This document shows positions 41,245-48,488 of a DNA stretch of 64,000 nt, piece after piece; positions within the stretch are counted from its first letter, which is position 1, and the number at the start of each line of letters is the position of its first letter. The translations under genes were made by a program, and so were the position numbers. Under the pieces are notes generated by a model. It was not told where the DNA came from and did not search any database. It was given only the letters and a program-made list of their open reading frames with translations. The DNA is from an uncultured Aeromonadales bacterium (lineage in GTDB: Bacteria > Pseudomonadota > Gammaproteobacteria > Enterobacterales > Succinivibrionaceae): NCBI GenBank assembly GCA_902782145.1, contig CACZLZ010000016.1, forward strand, positions 25,116 through 89,115. Direction: 5' to 3'.

Positions 41245-43617
41245 TCAGCCAGCGGGTCTCCGGGAGACCACCACCATGGCCGGGCGCAGCAGACGGCCCT
41301 TCCTAACATAGCCCTTCTGCAACACCCGGATCACCGTGTCCGCCGGCAGATCCCCGGACTCCTCAGTCTGCACCGCATTTTGGGTTGCGGGATCAAAGTG
41401 CTCTCCCTTAGGATCCAGCATTTCCACCCCGTGGCGGCTCAGGATCCGCTGCAGGGAACGCAGGATGAGCTCCACACCCTTGGTATTACCCTCATTGGCG
41501 GCACCGCCAGCTCCCAGGGAATCCAGGGCGCGCTCCAGATCATCCGCCACCCCCAGGAGATCCTCAGTGAATTCCTCCACGGTCTCATCCCGGGCGCGTG
41601 CGACATCCACAGGCGCCTGCTTCCTGAGGTTCTCCAGTTCCTCCCGGCATCTGGCAAGCTCATCCCCCAGCCGGCGGATCTCATTCTGTGGCTCCTCTTC
41701 AGAACCGGTCTCCCGGCTCTCCTCCAGGGACTCCCGTACTGAAGCATCCTGATCCCTGTCCTCTTCAGAAGAGACTCCCCCGTCTTCATTGTTCTCTGGG
41801 TTCTCCGGCTCATCTGGTCCGGTTTCCGGGCGATCCAGAACCTTCTCCAAAGCATCTGCCGCCTGGGCAAGTTCCCCAGTCCGGCTGCGGATAAGATCCG
41901 GATCAGTTCCCTGGCAGGCCGCCTCCAGCGCATCCGCCGCCGCAGCAGCCTGCTCCGCCTCCCGGAGTGCGCTCCCCCGGGGGATCTCCGCCAGCCGGGA
42001 GCGGATCTTTGTAAGTTCCTCCCGGGCACGGACTGCCAGGAGCATCGCCTCCTCGGCTCTCCGGGCCTGATGCTCCCAGGCTCTGGACTCCCGGCACATA
42101 GCCTCAGACTCCTCAGGAGAAAGTTCATGCGATTTGTGGACAGCAGTCCTGAGCTTCAGGCCGGAAATCTGCTCCCTGGCATGGACATGTAGCCGGGAGT
42201 ACGGATCAACCTCCATGGTAATCTCAACCCGGGGCAGTCCCTGGCGGGCAGGCGGGATACCCTCCAAACTGTAGGTTGCCAATGACTCCATGGGAGAGCC
42301 GCTGCCATCCCCCTGGATCACATGCACCGGAAGGCTCTGCTGTCCATCATAGAATGTGGTGATGATGAAGGATTTTCTGGCCGGCAGCGGGGTATTCCGC
42401 GGCAGCACCGGCATCACTCCCCTGCCGGACACAATACCCAGATCATGGAACAGGACATCCACCAGAGCGGGGCCCTGAACACGTCCGTCCAGGATCCCTG
42501 CCTGTATAGCGGCCCCCCGCACTGCAGTCGTCAGCGGATCATGGCTGGGATCTGCTGAACTGTCCGGAAACATCCCGCCCACGATTGGCATCAGGGTCTG
42601 ACCACCGGTTAAGATCACCTGATCCACCTCATGCCATTCAAGCCCTGCGTCATTCAGAGCCTGGATCATCAGTTCCTCAGTGCGCCGCACCACGCCAGCG
42701 GCTTCTGCCTCCAGTTCCTTCCGGCTCAGAGGAAGAGTCAGATCCTCGGAAAAGCCCAGACTGCGGGGCAGGATCACCTGGGCAGAGGAAGCGGAGGAAA
42801 GCTGCTTTTTGGCCTCCTCCACCGCCCGCAGAAAACTTGTCCTGAGATGCGGGCTGCCCAGAATATCAGTGCCACAACTCCTCAGGATCTGCGCTGCCAG
42901 GCGCCGGGATACAGCAAGATCAATGTCAACCCCGCCCAACTCCTGGGATCCGCTGACGGCAAGGATCCTGACCGCCTCCCGTCCACCCTGGAGTTCCCGG
43001 CGGAACAGTGCAAAATCAAAGTTGCCGGCACCCAGGCTGTACACCGCCCCGATACGAGAATCCTGCCGGTAGTTCCCGGAAGCCACCGCATCAATGGCAG
43101 CGGCCGATGCGGAGCTGATCAGGGTGATCTTCAGATCCGCAATGCGCCCGGCGTCCAGGATGCAGCTGCGCTGGGCACCTGTGAAACTGCCGGGCACAGC
43201 CACCACGGCCCGGGTGACATCCTCCCCCAAAGCCTGCCGGGCTGTGTGACTGAGTTTCCGGAGGATCTCTCCCAAGATCCGGGCTGGGGGAAGAGGCAGG
43301 GAACCGGCAAGCACCCGGACATCCCCCTTCTCCCCCGGAACCAGGTGCCAGGGGCGTGCGGATGACAGTTGACGGATCCTGGGCTCCCCGAAAGAACGGC
43401 CCGCCAGGGACAGCATCCCACGGAAGGAGCTCTCGGGATCTGCAGTCTCCCGGATGGCCGCAGCCCCACCTACCAGGATCCCGCTGCCGGTGATGGACAC
43501 CGCCGATGGCATGCGCTCCTCGCCCCCCTGCTCAGAAAGCACCCGGATCTCTCCAGGAAGTGCCACGGCCACGGAGGAGAAGGAAGTGCCCAGATCCATG
43601 CCAACAGTCACGCCCAT
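41245..43617 (-). CDS. DnaK-like protein fused to a C-terminal GrpE domain
   Basis: 790 residues in one uninterrupted frame; AGGAGGA lies about nine bases before the ATG. Order: Hsp70 nucleotide-binding domain (1-383; VGMDLGTSFSSVAV, VILTGGQTLMPIV), linker (384-397), SBD-beta (398-505; GIPPARQGLPRVEITMEV), helical lid (505-598), acidic linker (599-645), GrpE (about 645-790; coiled coil, LLGVADDLERAL, FDPATQNAVQ, VLQKGYVRKGRLLRPAMVVV). The GrpE part matches the separate grpE at 44102 closely. ATPase residues are degraded: Lys70 region reads MLSLAGR, phosphate-2 is YSLGAGNFD (D194 to S, T199 to N) and NEPTAAA is SSASAAA. So it may be a holdase, regulator or self-exchanging chaperone. It lies between dnaK and grpE. 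I know of no characterised protein with this layout. Confidence 0.93.
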   Translation of the reverse strand: MGVTVGMDLGTSFSSVAVALPGEIRVLSEQGGEERMPSAVSITGSGILVGGAAAIRETADPESSFRGMLSLAGRSFGEPRIRQLSSARPWHLVPGEKGDVRVLAGSLPLPPARILGEILRKLSHTARQALGEDVTRAVVAVPGSFTGAQRSCILDAGRIADLKITLISSASAAAIDAVASGNYRQDSRIGAVYSLGAGNFDFALFRRELQGGREAVRILAVSGSQELGGVDIDLAVSRRLAAQILRSCGTDILGSPHLRTSFLRAVEEAKKQLSSASSAQVILPRSLGFSEDLTLPLSRKELEAEAAGVVRRTEELMIQALNDAGLEWHEVDQVILTGGQTLMPIVGGMFPDSSADPSHDPLTTAVRGAAIQAGILDGRVQGPALVDVLFHDLGIVSGRGVMPVLPRNTPLPARKSFIITTFYDGQQSLPVHVIQGDGSGSPMESLATYSLEGIPPARQGLPRVEITMEVDPYSRLHVHAREQISGLKLRTAVHKSHELSPEESEAMCRESRAWEHQARRAEEAMLLAVRAREELTKIRSRLAEIPRGSALREAEQAAAAADALEAACQGTDPDLIRSRTGELAQAADALEKVLDRPETGPDEPENPENNEDGGVSSEEDRDQDASVRESLEESRETGSEEEPQNEIRRLGDELARCREELENLRKQAPVDVARARDETVEEFTEDLLGVADDLERALDSLGAGGAANEGNTKGVELILRSLQRILSRHGVEMLDPKGEHFDPATQNAVQTEESGDLPADTVIRVLQKGYVRKGRLLRPAMVVVSRRPAG

Positions 43618-43752
43618 GCCCCATCTCCTCCTGTCGTTAAGTTGTCACCGCCTGCCAGAAATACCCGGACACCGTGCCTACCTGACACCGTACCACCGGA
43701 CGGAAACAAGTGTAGCACCAGCGCTTCTGCTGTTCCCCGAAAGGGATCACAC

Positions 43753-43772
43753 AAAAAAAAGCCGGCCCCGGC
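43753..43772 (-). terminator. terminator-like hairpin upstream of the DnaK-GrpE gene
   Basis: Minus strand GCCGGGGCCGGC (43761-43772, self-complementary ends) followed by eight T (43753-43760), 136 bases before the fusion ATG and after the stronger grpE terminator. It would end a short leader transcript, so it may be an attenuator or the end of a small RNA. Confidence 0.45.
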
Positions 43773-44023
43773 GGATCGGACAGTCGTTCCGGTCCCAGAT
43801 CAAAAAGGCTGAACCTGATACGGAACACCAGAACCGTAACGCAGGCAAGTGTCAGCGTCAGCGCTGGCAATCCCGGCTACGCTATTGAAATGCGCTGAAT
43901 CAGTGCCAGGCAGTAAGAACATCCGGTGCTGGCCGCCAAAACATGCAGGATGTGTTCCCGAAGTTAGATCTTATCAACCGCCTCCAACTAGACAGGCAGT
44001 CATGTTTAACATGCAGTCAGGAT
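43773..44023. other. intergenic DNA between DnaK-GrpE fusion and grpE
   Basis: About 250 bases without a supported gene. No sigma-32 match was found here for the fusion gene, in contrast to grpE. The hairpin plus T-run at 43753 implies a transcript begins in this stretch. Confidence 0.4.
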
Positions 44024-44057
44024 AAAAAAAATCTCCGGAAAAGCCCTTCCCGGAGAT
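44024..44057 (-). terminator. intrinsic terminator of grpE
   Basis: Minus strand stem ATCTCCGG / CCGGAGAT (44050-44057 and 44031-44038), 11-base loop, then seven T. It lies 45 bases after the grpE stop and should separate grpE from the fusion gene. Confidence 0.9.
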
Positions 44058-44101
44058 CTCTTGTCAGACTAAGGCACCCCTGGCGCCTCCTTTACCCGGC
44101 A

Positions 44102-44722
44102 TCACGCCTGGGTGTCAACCTTGGCCTTGACCTTGGAGACCACCACCATGGCCGGACGGATATTGCGCCCGTTCAAGTTATAGCCCTTCTGCATCACGTC
44201 AATGACGGTGTTGGCCTCATACTCATCGGATTCCAGCATCTGGATGGCATGCTGGGTGGCCGGATCAAAGGGCTGTCCCCTGGGATCCAGTTGCTCCACA
44301 CCGTGCTTTTCCAGCACCTTCATCAGGGACTTCAGGGTCAGTTCAACGCCCTTGTCAATGTTGGCAAAGTCCGCATTGGCATGATCTATGGATCCATAGG
44401 CCCGCTCCAAATTGTCGGCAACGTCCAGGAGATCCTTGGCAAAGGCCGTCAAGGCGAACTGGCGGTTTTTGTCCAGTTCCTTCTCTGTGCGCTTCCGCAG
44501 GTTGTCCATCTCAGCATAGGCTCTGAGCTCCGCATCCTTGGCCTTCTTCAGCTCAAGGGCCAGGGCCTCCAGTTTACGGGACATGCTGTCAGGAGCCTCG
44601 CCGCCGGCACTCTCCTGCTCTGCATCCCCCTGCGGCTCTGCGGATCCCTGGGGAGTCTCGTCAGCCACAAACTCACTGTCGATCTCTTTTTCTTCGTTAT
44701 TGCTCTGCTCTTCGTCGGCCAT
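44102..44722 (-). CDS. grpE: nucleotide exchange factor GrpE
   Basis: 206 residues from ATG 44722 (MADEEQSNNEEKEID); the ATG three codons earlier abuts its own ribosome site GAGGA. Acidic disordered N-terminus, long dimer-forming helix (MSRKLEALALELKKAKDAE...LRKRTEKELDK), four-helix region (DLLDVADNLERAYGSID) and beta-wing (VMQKGYNLNGRNIRPAMVVV). It releases ADP from DnaK. Divergent from nadK as in E. coli. A perfect-looking sigma-32 promoter precedes it. Clearly paralogous to the C-terminus of the fusion protein at 41245. Confidence 0.97.
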   Translation of the reverse strand: MADEEQSNNEEKEIDSEFVADETPQGSAEPQGDAEQESAGGEAPDSMSRKLEALALELKKAKDAELRAYAEMDNLRKRTEKELDKNRQFALTAFAKDLLDVADNLERAYGSIDHANADFANIDKGVELTLKSLMKVLEKHGVEQLDPRGQPFDPATQHAIQMLESDEYEANTVIDVMQKGYNLNGRNIRPAMVVVSKVKAKVDTQA

Positions 44723-44802
44723 TGCTTGCATTCCTCAAAAATAAAATTCCCGGCAGTCCTCCCGGCAACTGGAATTGGGAGGTCACTACCCACCTGTGTC
44801 AG

Positions 44803-44831
44803 ATATGGGGACGGCAGGTGTTTTTTTCAAG
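44803..44831 (-). promoter_or_regulatory. sigma-32 heat-shock promoter of grpE
   Basis: Minus strand CTTGAAA (-35, 44825-44831), 14-base spacer, CCCCATAT (-10, 44803-44810), essentially the sigma-32 consensus. It lies 81 bases before the grpE ATG. Confidence 0.88.
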
Positions 44832-45184
44832 GGAGCACCATGGAGAAACATCCCGCCTTCCACCAAAAAGGCAGCTGCCGCAAATGAGGCGAACCGGTGC
44901 AGACCGGCTCCCTGCCGGTCCGTCAGTCTGACGTTCTGTGACCTCCCGCCCGCTCTCTGATCTGCAGGCATTAAGGTGAAGCCGTGGCCGGTCATGCTGC
45001 CGCATTTCTGGCTCTCCTCCGTGAAGTCCAGCCGTCCACAGCCGCCTTGCGGTGCAAATCAGCCGGCAACCGTGTAAAATTGCGGCAGAAAGCGACAGTC
45101 AGCACCCTGTCAGCTCCCCGTGGCGGTTTCTTTCCCCATGAGCACGTACCGGAAGACCCGCCTGGAAGATGGAGGTAACACAGC
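44832..45184. other. divergent grpE / nadK intergenic region
   Basis: About 350 bases beyond the heat-shock promoter up to nadK. It should hold the nadK promoter, but I could not fix one by eye. No gene seen. Confidence 0.4.
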
Positions 45185-46057
45185 ATGGATTTCAGCAAAC
45201 CCGTCATTCTGGGCCTTCCCCGGAAAGGCGACTCCTTCAAGGAGACCATCTGCCGCCTGGTGCGCTTTCTGCTGGGAAAGGGCTGCACGGTCTATGTGGA
45301 GCGGCGCATTGCCCGGGTCTACCATCTGACTGACGTGATCCCCGTAGATGCGGAAAACGCCGGCACCGTGGCTGATCTGGCCATTGTGGTGGGAGGCGAC
45401 GGCAGCATGATCGGGGCCTCCCGCAACCTGGCCCGCACCGGAACCCCGGTCATCGGCGTTAACCGGGGACATCTGGGCTTCCTGACCGATCTCCGGCCCG
45501 ACAGCTGCGAGCAGGATCTCCAGGAAGTGCTGTCCGGCGGCTATGTCACGGAAAAGCGCCCCCTGACAGATGTCTCCGTGTCCGAGGACGGCATTGTACT
45601 GGAGACCAGGCAGTTCCTCAACGAGGCGGTGATCCACCCCAAACAGATCGCCCATATGATCGAGTTTGAGGTCTTTATTGACAGCCGCTTCATGAACAGC
45701 ATGAAGGCCGACGGTCTCATCGTCTCCTCCCCCACAGGATCCACCGCCTATGCCCTGTCCGCCGGAGGCCCCATCCTGACCCCGGATATCAGCGCCTACT
45801 GCCTCATCCCCATGTTCCCCCACACCCTGAGCAACCGCCCCATTGTCATCAGCGACTCCCGGGAGGTGACCGTGGACTTTCTGGGTGACGAGGGCAGCCG
45901 GGTCACCATTGACGGCCAGCAGTCCATCAACGTGTCCCCCCACCAGAAGATCTCGGTCAGAAAGAGCAGTTATGAGCTGACACTTATCCACCTGAAGGGC
46001 CACTCCTACTATGATATCCTCAGGGAGAAGCTGGGCTGGGGCTCCAAACTGTTCTGA
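45185..46057 (+). CDS. nadK: NAD kinase
   Basis: 290 residues, close to E. coli NadK (292). It phosphorylates NAD to NADP. Motifs: VVGGDGSMIGASR, NRGHLGFLTDL, LNEAVIHP and the NE/D-SSPTGSTAYALSAGGP loop. GGAGG lies nine bases before the ATG. First of nadK-recN, divergent from grpE, with bamE further on: the standard gammaproteobacterial arrangement. Confidence 0.97.
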   Translation: MDFSKPVILGLPRKGDSFKETICRLVRFLLGKGCTVYVERRIARVYHLTDVIPVDAENAGTVADLAIVVGGDGSMIGASRNLARTGTPVIGVNRGHLGFLTDLRPDSCEQDLQEVLSGGYVTEKRPLTDVSVSEDGIVLETRQFLNEAVIHPKQIAHMIEFEVFIDSRFMNSMKADGLIVSSPTGSTAYALSAGGPILTPDISAYCLIPMFPHTLSNRPIVISDSREVTVDFLGDEGSRVTIDGQQSINVSPHQKISVRKSSYELTLIHLKGHSYYDILREKLGWGSKLF

Positions 46058-46072
46058 ACAACAGGAAAACAC

Positions 46073-47749
46073 ATGCTAACTCATCTGAACATCAGAAATT
46101 TTGCCATTGTCAGGGATCTGGACATCGACTTTAGGGAGGGGATGACCTCGGTTACCGGCGAAACCGGTGCCGGCAAGTCCATTGCCATTGATGCCCTGGG
46201 GCTGTGCCTGGGGGAACGGGCTGACGCCGGCTCCGTCCGCACCGGGGAATCCCGGGCGGAGATCAGCGCCCTGTTTGACATCACCGGCTCCGCCGCGGCG
46301 GAATCCTGGTTCGCCGATAACGGCATGGAACTGGAGGACAGCGAGGTACTGATCCGCCGCACCATCACCGCCGACGGCAAGTCCCGCTCGTATATCAACG
46401 GCACCCCGGCCACCCTGGCCCAGCTGAAGAGCCTGGGAGAGCTGCTGGTGATCATCCACGGCCAGCACGCCCACCAGCTGCTGTTCAAGCAGACCTACCA
46501 GACCGCCATCCTGGACCGCTTCGGGGGACTGCTGGACATCCGGCGCACCGTGGGAGCCGATGCCGGGGAGATCCGGAAACTTGAGGCTGAGCTTGCAGAT
46601 CTGGAGCAGAGCCGGGAGCAGCGGGAGGCCCGCCGGGAGCTGCTGCGCTTCCAGCTGGAGGAGCTCCGGAAGGCAGAGCCCCGGGAGGGGGAGTACCAGG
46701 AGCTGGAGCAGGAGTACAACCGCCTGGCCAATGCCGACGAGATCTCCCGGATCTGCGGAGAAAGCCTCAACTTTCTCCAGGACGGGGAGCGCTTCTCCGC
46801 CCTGCATGCGGTGGAAAGCGCCCTGCAGTGCCTGCAGAAAGCCGCAGAAAAGGATCCCGGCAGCCTGGACAACGCCATCAATATGCTCAGCGACGCCCAG
46901 ATCGCCATCCAGGAGAGCTATGACGAGATCCGGGGCTACAGCGGCAGCGTGGAGGCCGATCCCCAGAGGCTGGAGATCCTGGAGAAGCGCATTTCCCTGT
47001 ATGAGTCCCTGGCCATGAAATACCATGTGGATCCCCGCCAGCTCTGGGAGCATCTGGGCAAACTGGAGCAGGAGTCCGCCTCCGTGGAGGACGCCGGAGA
47101 GGCCGGGGAAGCCCTCCGGCAGAAGCTGGAGGAGGCCCGGGTGCGCTATCTGAACTCCGCCCGGGAACTGTCCCGAGGACGGAAGAAGGCTGCGGAGGAG
47201 CTTGCCGGGCGGATCACCGCCCACATGCATGAGCTGGCCATGCCCCACGGGATCTTCACCATCACCGTGGACGCCGATGAGAAGGCTGCTCCCTCCCCCG
47301 GCGGCATGGACACAGTGCGCTTCCTGGTGAGCATCAACCCGGGACAGGAGGCCGGTCCCCTGAACGCCGTGGTCTCCGGCGGTGAACTCTCCCGGATCTC
47401 CCTGGCCATCCAGGAGATCCACGCCGAAAGGGTGCGCACACCCACCCTGATCTTCGACGAGGTGGACACGGGGATCTCCGGCCAGACCGCCAGCGTGGTG
47501 GGCCGGCTGCTGGCAAGCCTGGGGAACTCCGCCCAGGTGCTGTGCGTCACCCATCTGCCCCAGGTGGCCTCCCGGGCACGGCACCAGATGAAGGTGGAGA
47601 AGGAGGTCCGGGACGGCCGGACCGAGACCAGCATGCGGGAGCTCACCGGAGAGGAGCGGATCCGGGAGATCGCCCGGCTGCTCAGCGGGGATCAGGTGAC
47701 CGACAACGCCCTGGCCAGCGCCCGGGATCTCCTGGAGGGGAACTGCTGA
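46073..47749 (+). CDS. recN: DNA repair protein RecN
   Basis: 558 residues (E. coli 553). SMC-like ATPase acting on double-strand breaks. Walker A GETGAGKSIAIDALG near residue 30; long central coiled coil (about 150-360, many E/L/R heptads such as LEAELADLEQSREQREARRE); ABC signature VVSGGELSRISLA; Walker B LIFDEVDTGISGQTA; D-loop/His region VLCVTHLPQVASRA. AGGA lies just upstream of the ATG, 15 bases after nadK, so they are co-transcribed. No LexA box was recognised by eye. Confidence 0.97.
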   Translation: MLTHLNIRNFAIVRDLDIDFREGMTSVTGETGAGKSIAIDALGLCLGERADAGSVRTGESRAEISALFDITGSAAAESWFADNGMELEDSEVLIRRTITADGKSRSYINGTPATLAQLKSLGELLVIIHGQHAHQLLFKQTYQTAILDRFGGLLDIRRTVGADAGEIRKLEAELADLEQSREQREARRELLRFQLEELRKAEPREGEYQELEQEYNRLANADEISRICGESLNFLQDGERFSALHAVESALQCLQKAAEKDPGSLDNAINMLSDAQIAIQESYDEIRGYSGSVEADPQRLEILEKRISLYESLAMKYHVDPRQLWEHLGKLEQESASVEDAGEAGEALRQKLEEARVRYLNSARELSRGRKKAAEELAGRITAHMHELAMPHGIFTITVDADEKAAPSPGGMDTVRFLVSINPGQEAGPLNAVVSGGELSRISLAIQEIHAERVRTPTLIFDEVDTGISGQTASVVGRLLASLGNSAQVLCVTHLPQVASRARHQMKVEKEVRDGRTETSMRELTGEERIREIARLLSGDQVTDNALASARDLLEGNC

Positions 47750-47867
47750 TCACCGCCGGCGCCTGGGCATGGGATCATGTCCCCTGCCCGCCTGCCCGCC
47801 GATCTTCCCCTCCCCCGGACAGGAGAATTCCGGATCTCCCGTCCCGGAGCCTGCGGGCTCCGGCACT

Positions 47868-47895
47868 TTTGCAGATCATGTCCGGATGATATAAT
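47868..47895 (+). promoter_or_regulatory. predicted sigma-70 promoter of bamE
   Basis: -35 TTTGCA (47868-47873) and -10 TATAAT (47890-47895) with 16-base spacing, in the recN-bamE gap. Leader to bamE about 130 bases. Confidence 0.55.
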
Positions 47896-48029
47896 CTGCC
47901 GGAGGCCCGCCGGGGAAAACACCCCGGAGGATCAGCCCATGCCGAGGATCTGCCCCGGGGCAGACAGGCGCCGCTGATCCGGATCTGGCCCTCAGAACAC
48001 TGCCGGGCTCGTCCCGGAACGGAAGGATC

Positions 48030-48362
48030 ATGATAAGACTCATCTTGGCAGCCCTGGCCGGGCTCATCCTCATCACCGGTTGCATCTACCGGGTGGACGT
48101 CCCCCAGGGGAACTACCTGGAGCAGGAGCGGGTGAATCTGCTCCGGGTGAATATGACCCGGGAGCAGGTGCAGTATGTCCTGGGCACACCCATCACCATC
48201 GATCCCTTCAACAAGGATCGCTGGAACTATGTGTTCCTGATCCAGGAGGGCTGGGAGAAGCCGGTGCAGCGGAACCTGTTCGCCAACTTCCAGAACGGAC
48301 GCCTGGTCTCCGTCACCGGGGACTTCGCCCCGGGTCCGGACTTCGGAACCCCCCTGGACTGA
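48030..48362 (+). CDS. bamE: outer membrane assembly lipoprotein BamE
   Basis: 110 residues, typical length. Signal peptide with lipobox ITGC; mature start CIYRVDVPQGNYL. The conserved core follows: VNMTREQVQYVLGTPITIDPF, then RWNYVFLIQEG. BamE binds phosphatidylglycerol and BamD in the outer-membrane beta-barrel assembly machine. Its place after recN matches E. coli. A terminator closes the gene. Confidence 0.95.
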   Translation: MIRLILAALAGLILITGCIYRVDVPQGNYLEQERVNLLRVNMTREQVQYVLGTPITIDPFNKDRWNYVFLIQEGWEKPVQRNLFANFQNGRLVSVTGDFAPGPDFGTPLD

Positions 48363-48410
48363 GAACCGGGGATCCGTTACCCAGGATCCCGGAGTCAGAT
48401 CCCTGCCAGC

Positions 48411-48440
48411 GCCGGGCATAGTCCCGGCCTTGTTTTTTTT
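48411..48440 (+). terminator. intrinsic terminator after bamE
   Basis: Stem GCCGGG / CCCGGC, loop CATAGT, then CTTG and eight T. About 50 bases after the stop. Confidence 0.85.
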
Positions 48441-48488
48441 CTGCGCCTTAACTGCGCCACCCGGGGCCCAGTCCCCTGACAGCCCGCA

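Noticed and set aside
43773..44023. tRNA or known sRNA in the gap between grpE and the fusion gene
   Set aside because: No cloverleaf or T-loop sequence could be found; only a terminator-like hairpin is supported.
46076..47584. Long open frame on the - strand opposite recN (about 500 codons)
   Set aside because: Antisense to a complete RecN with all motifs; same GC-bias artefact.
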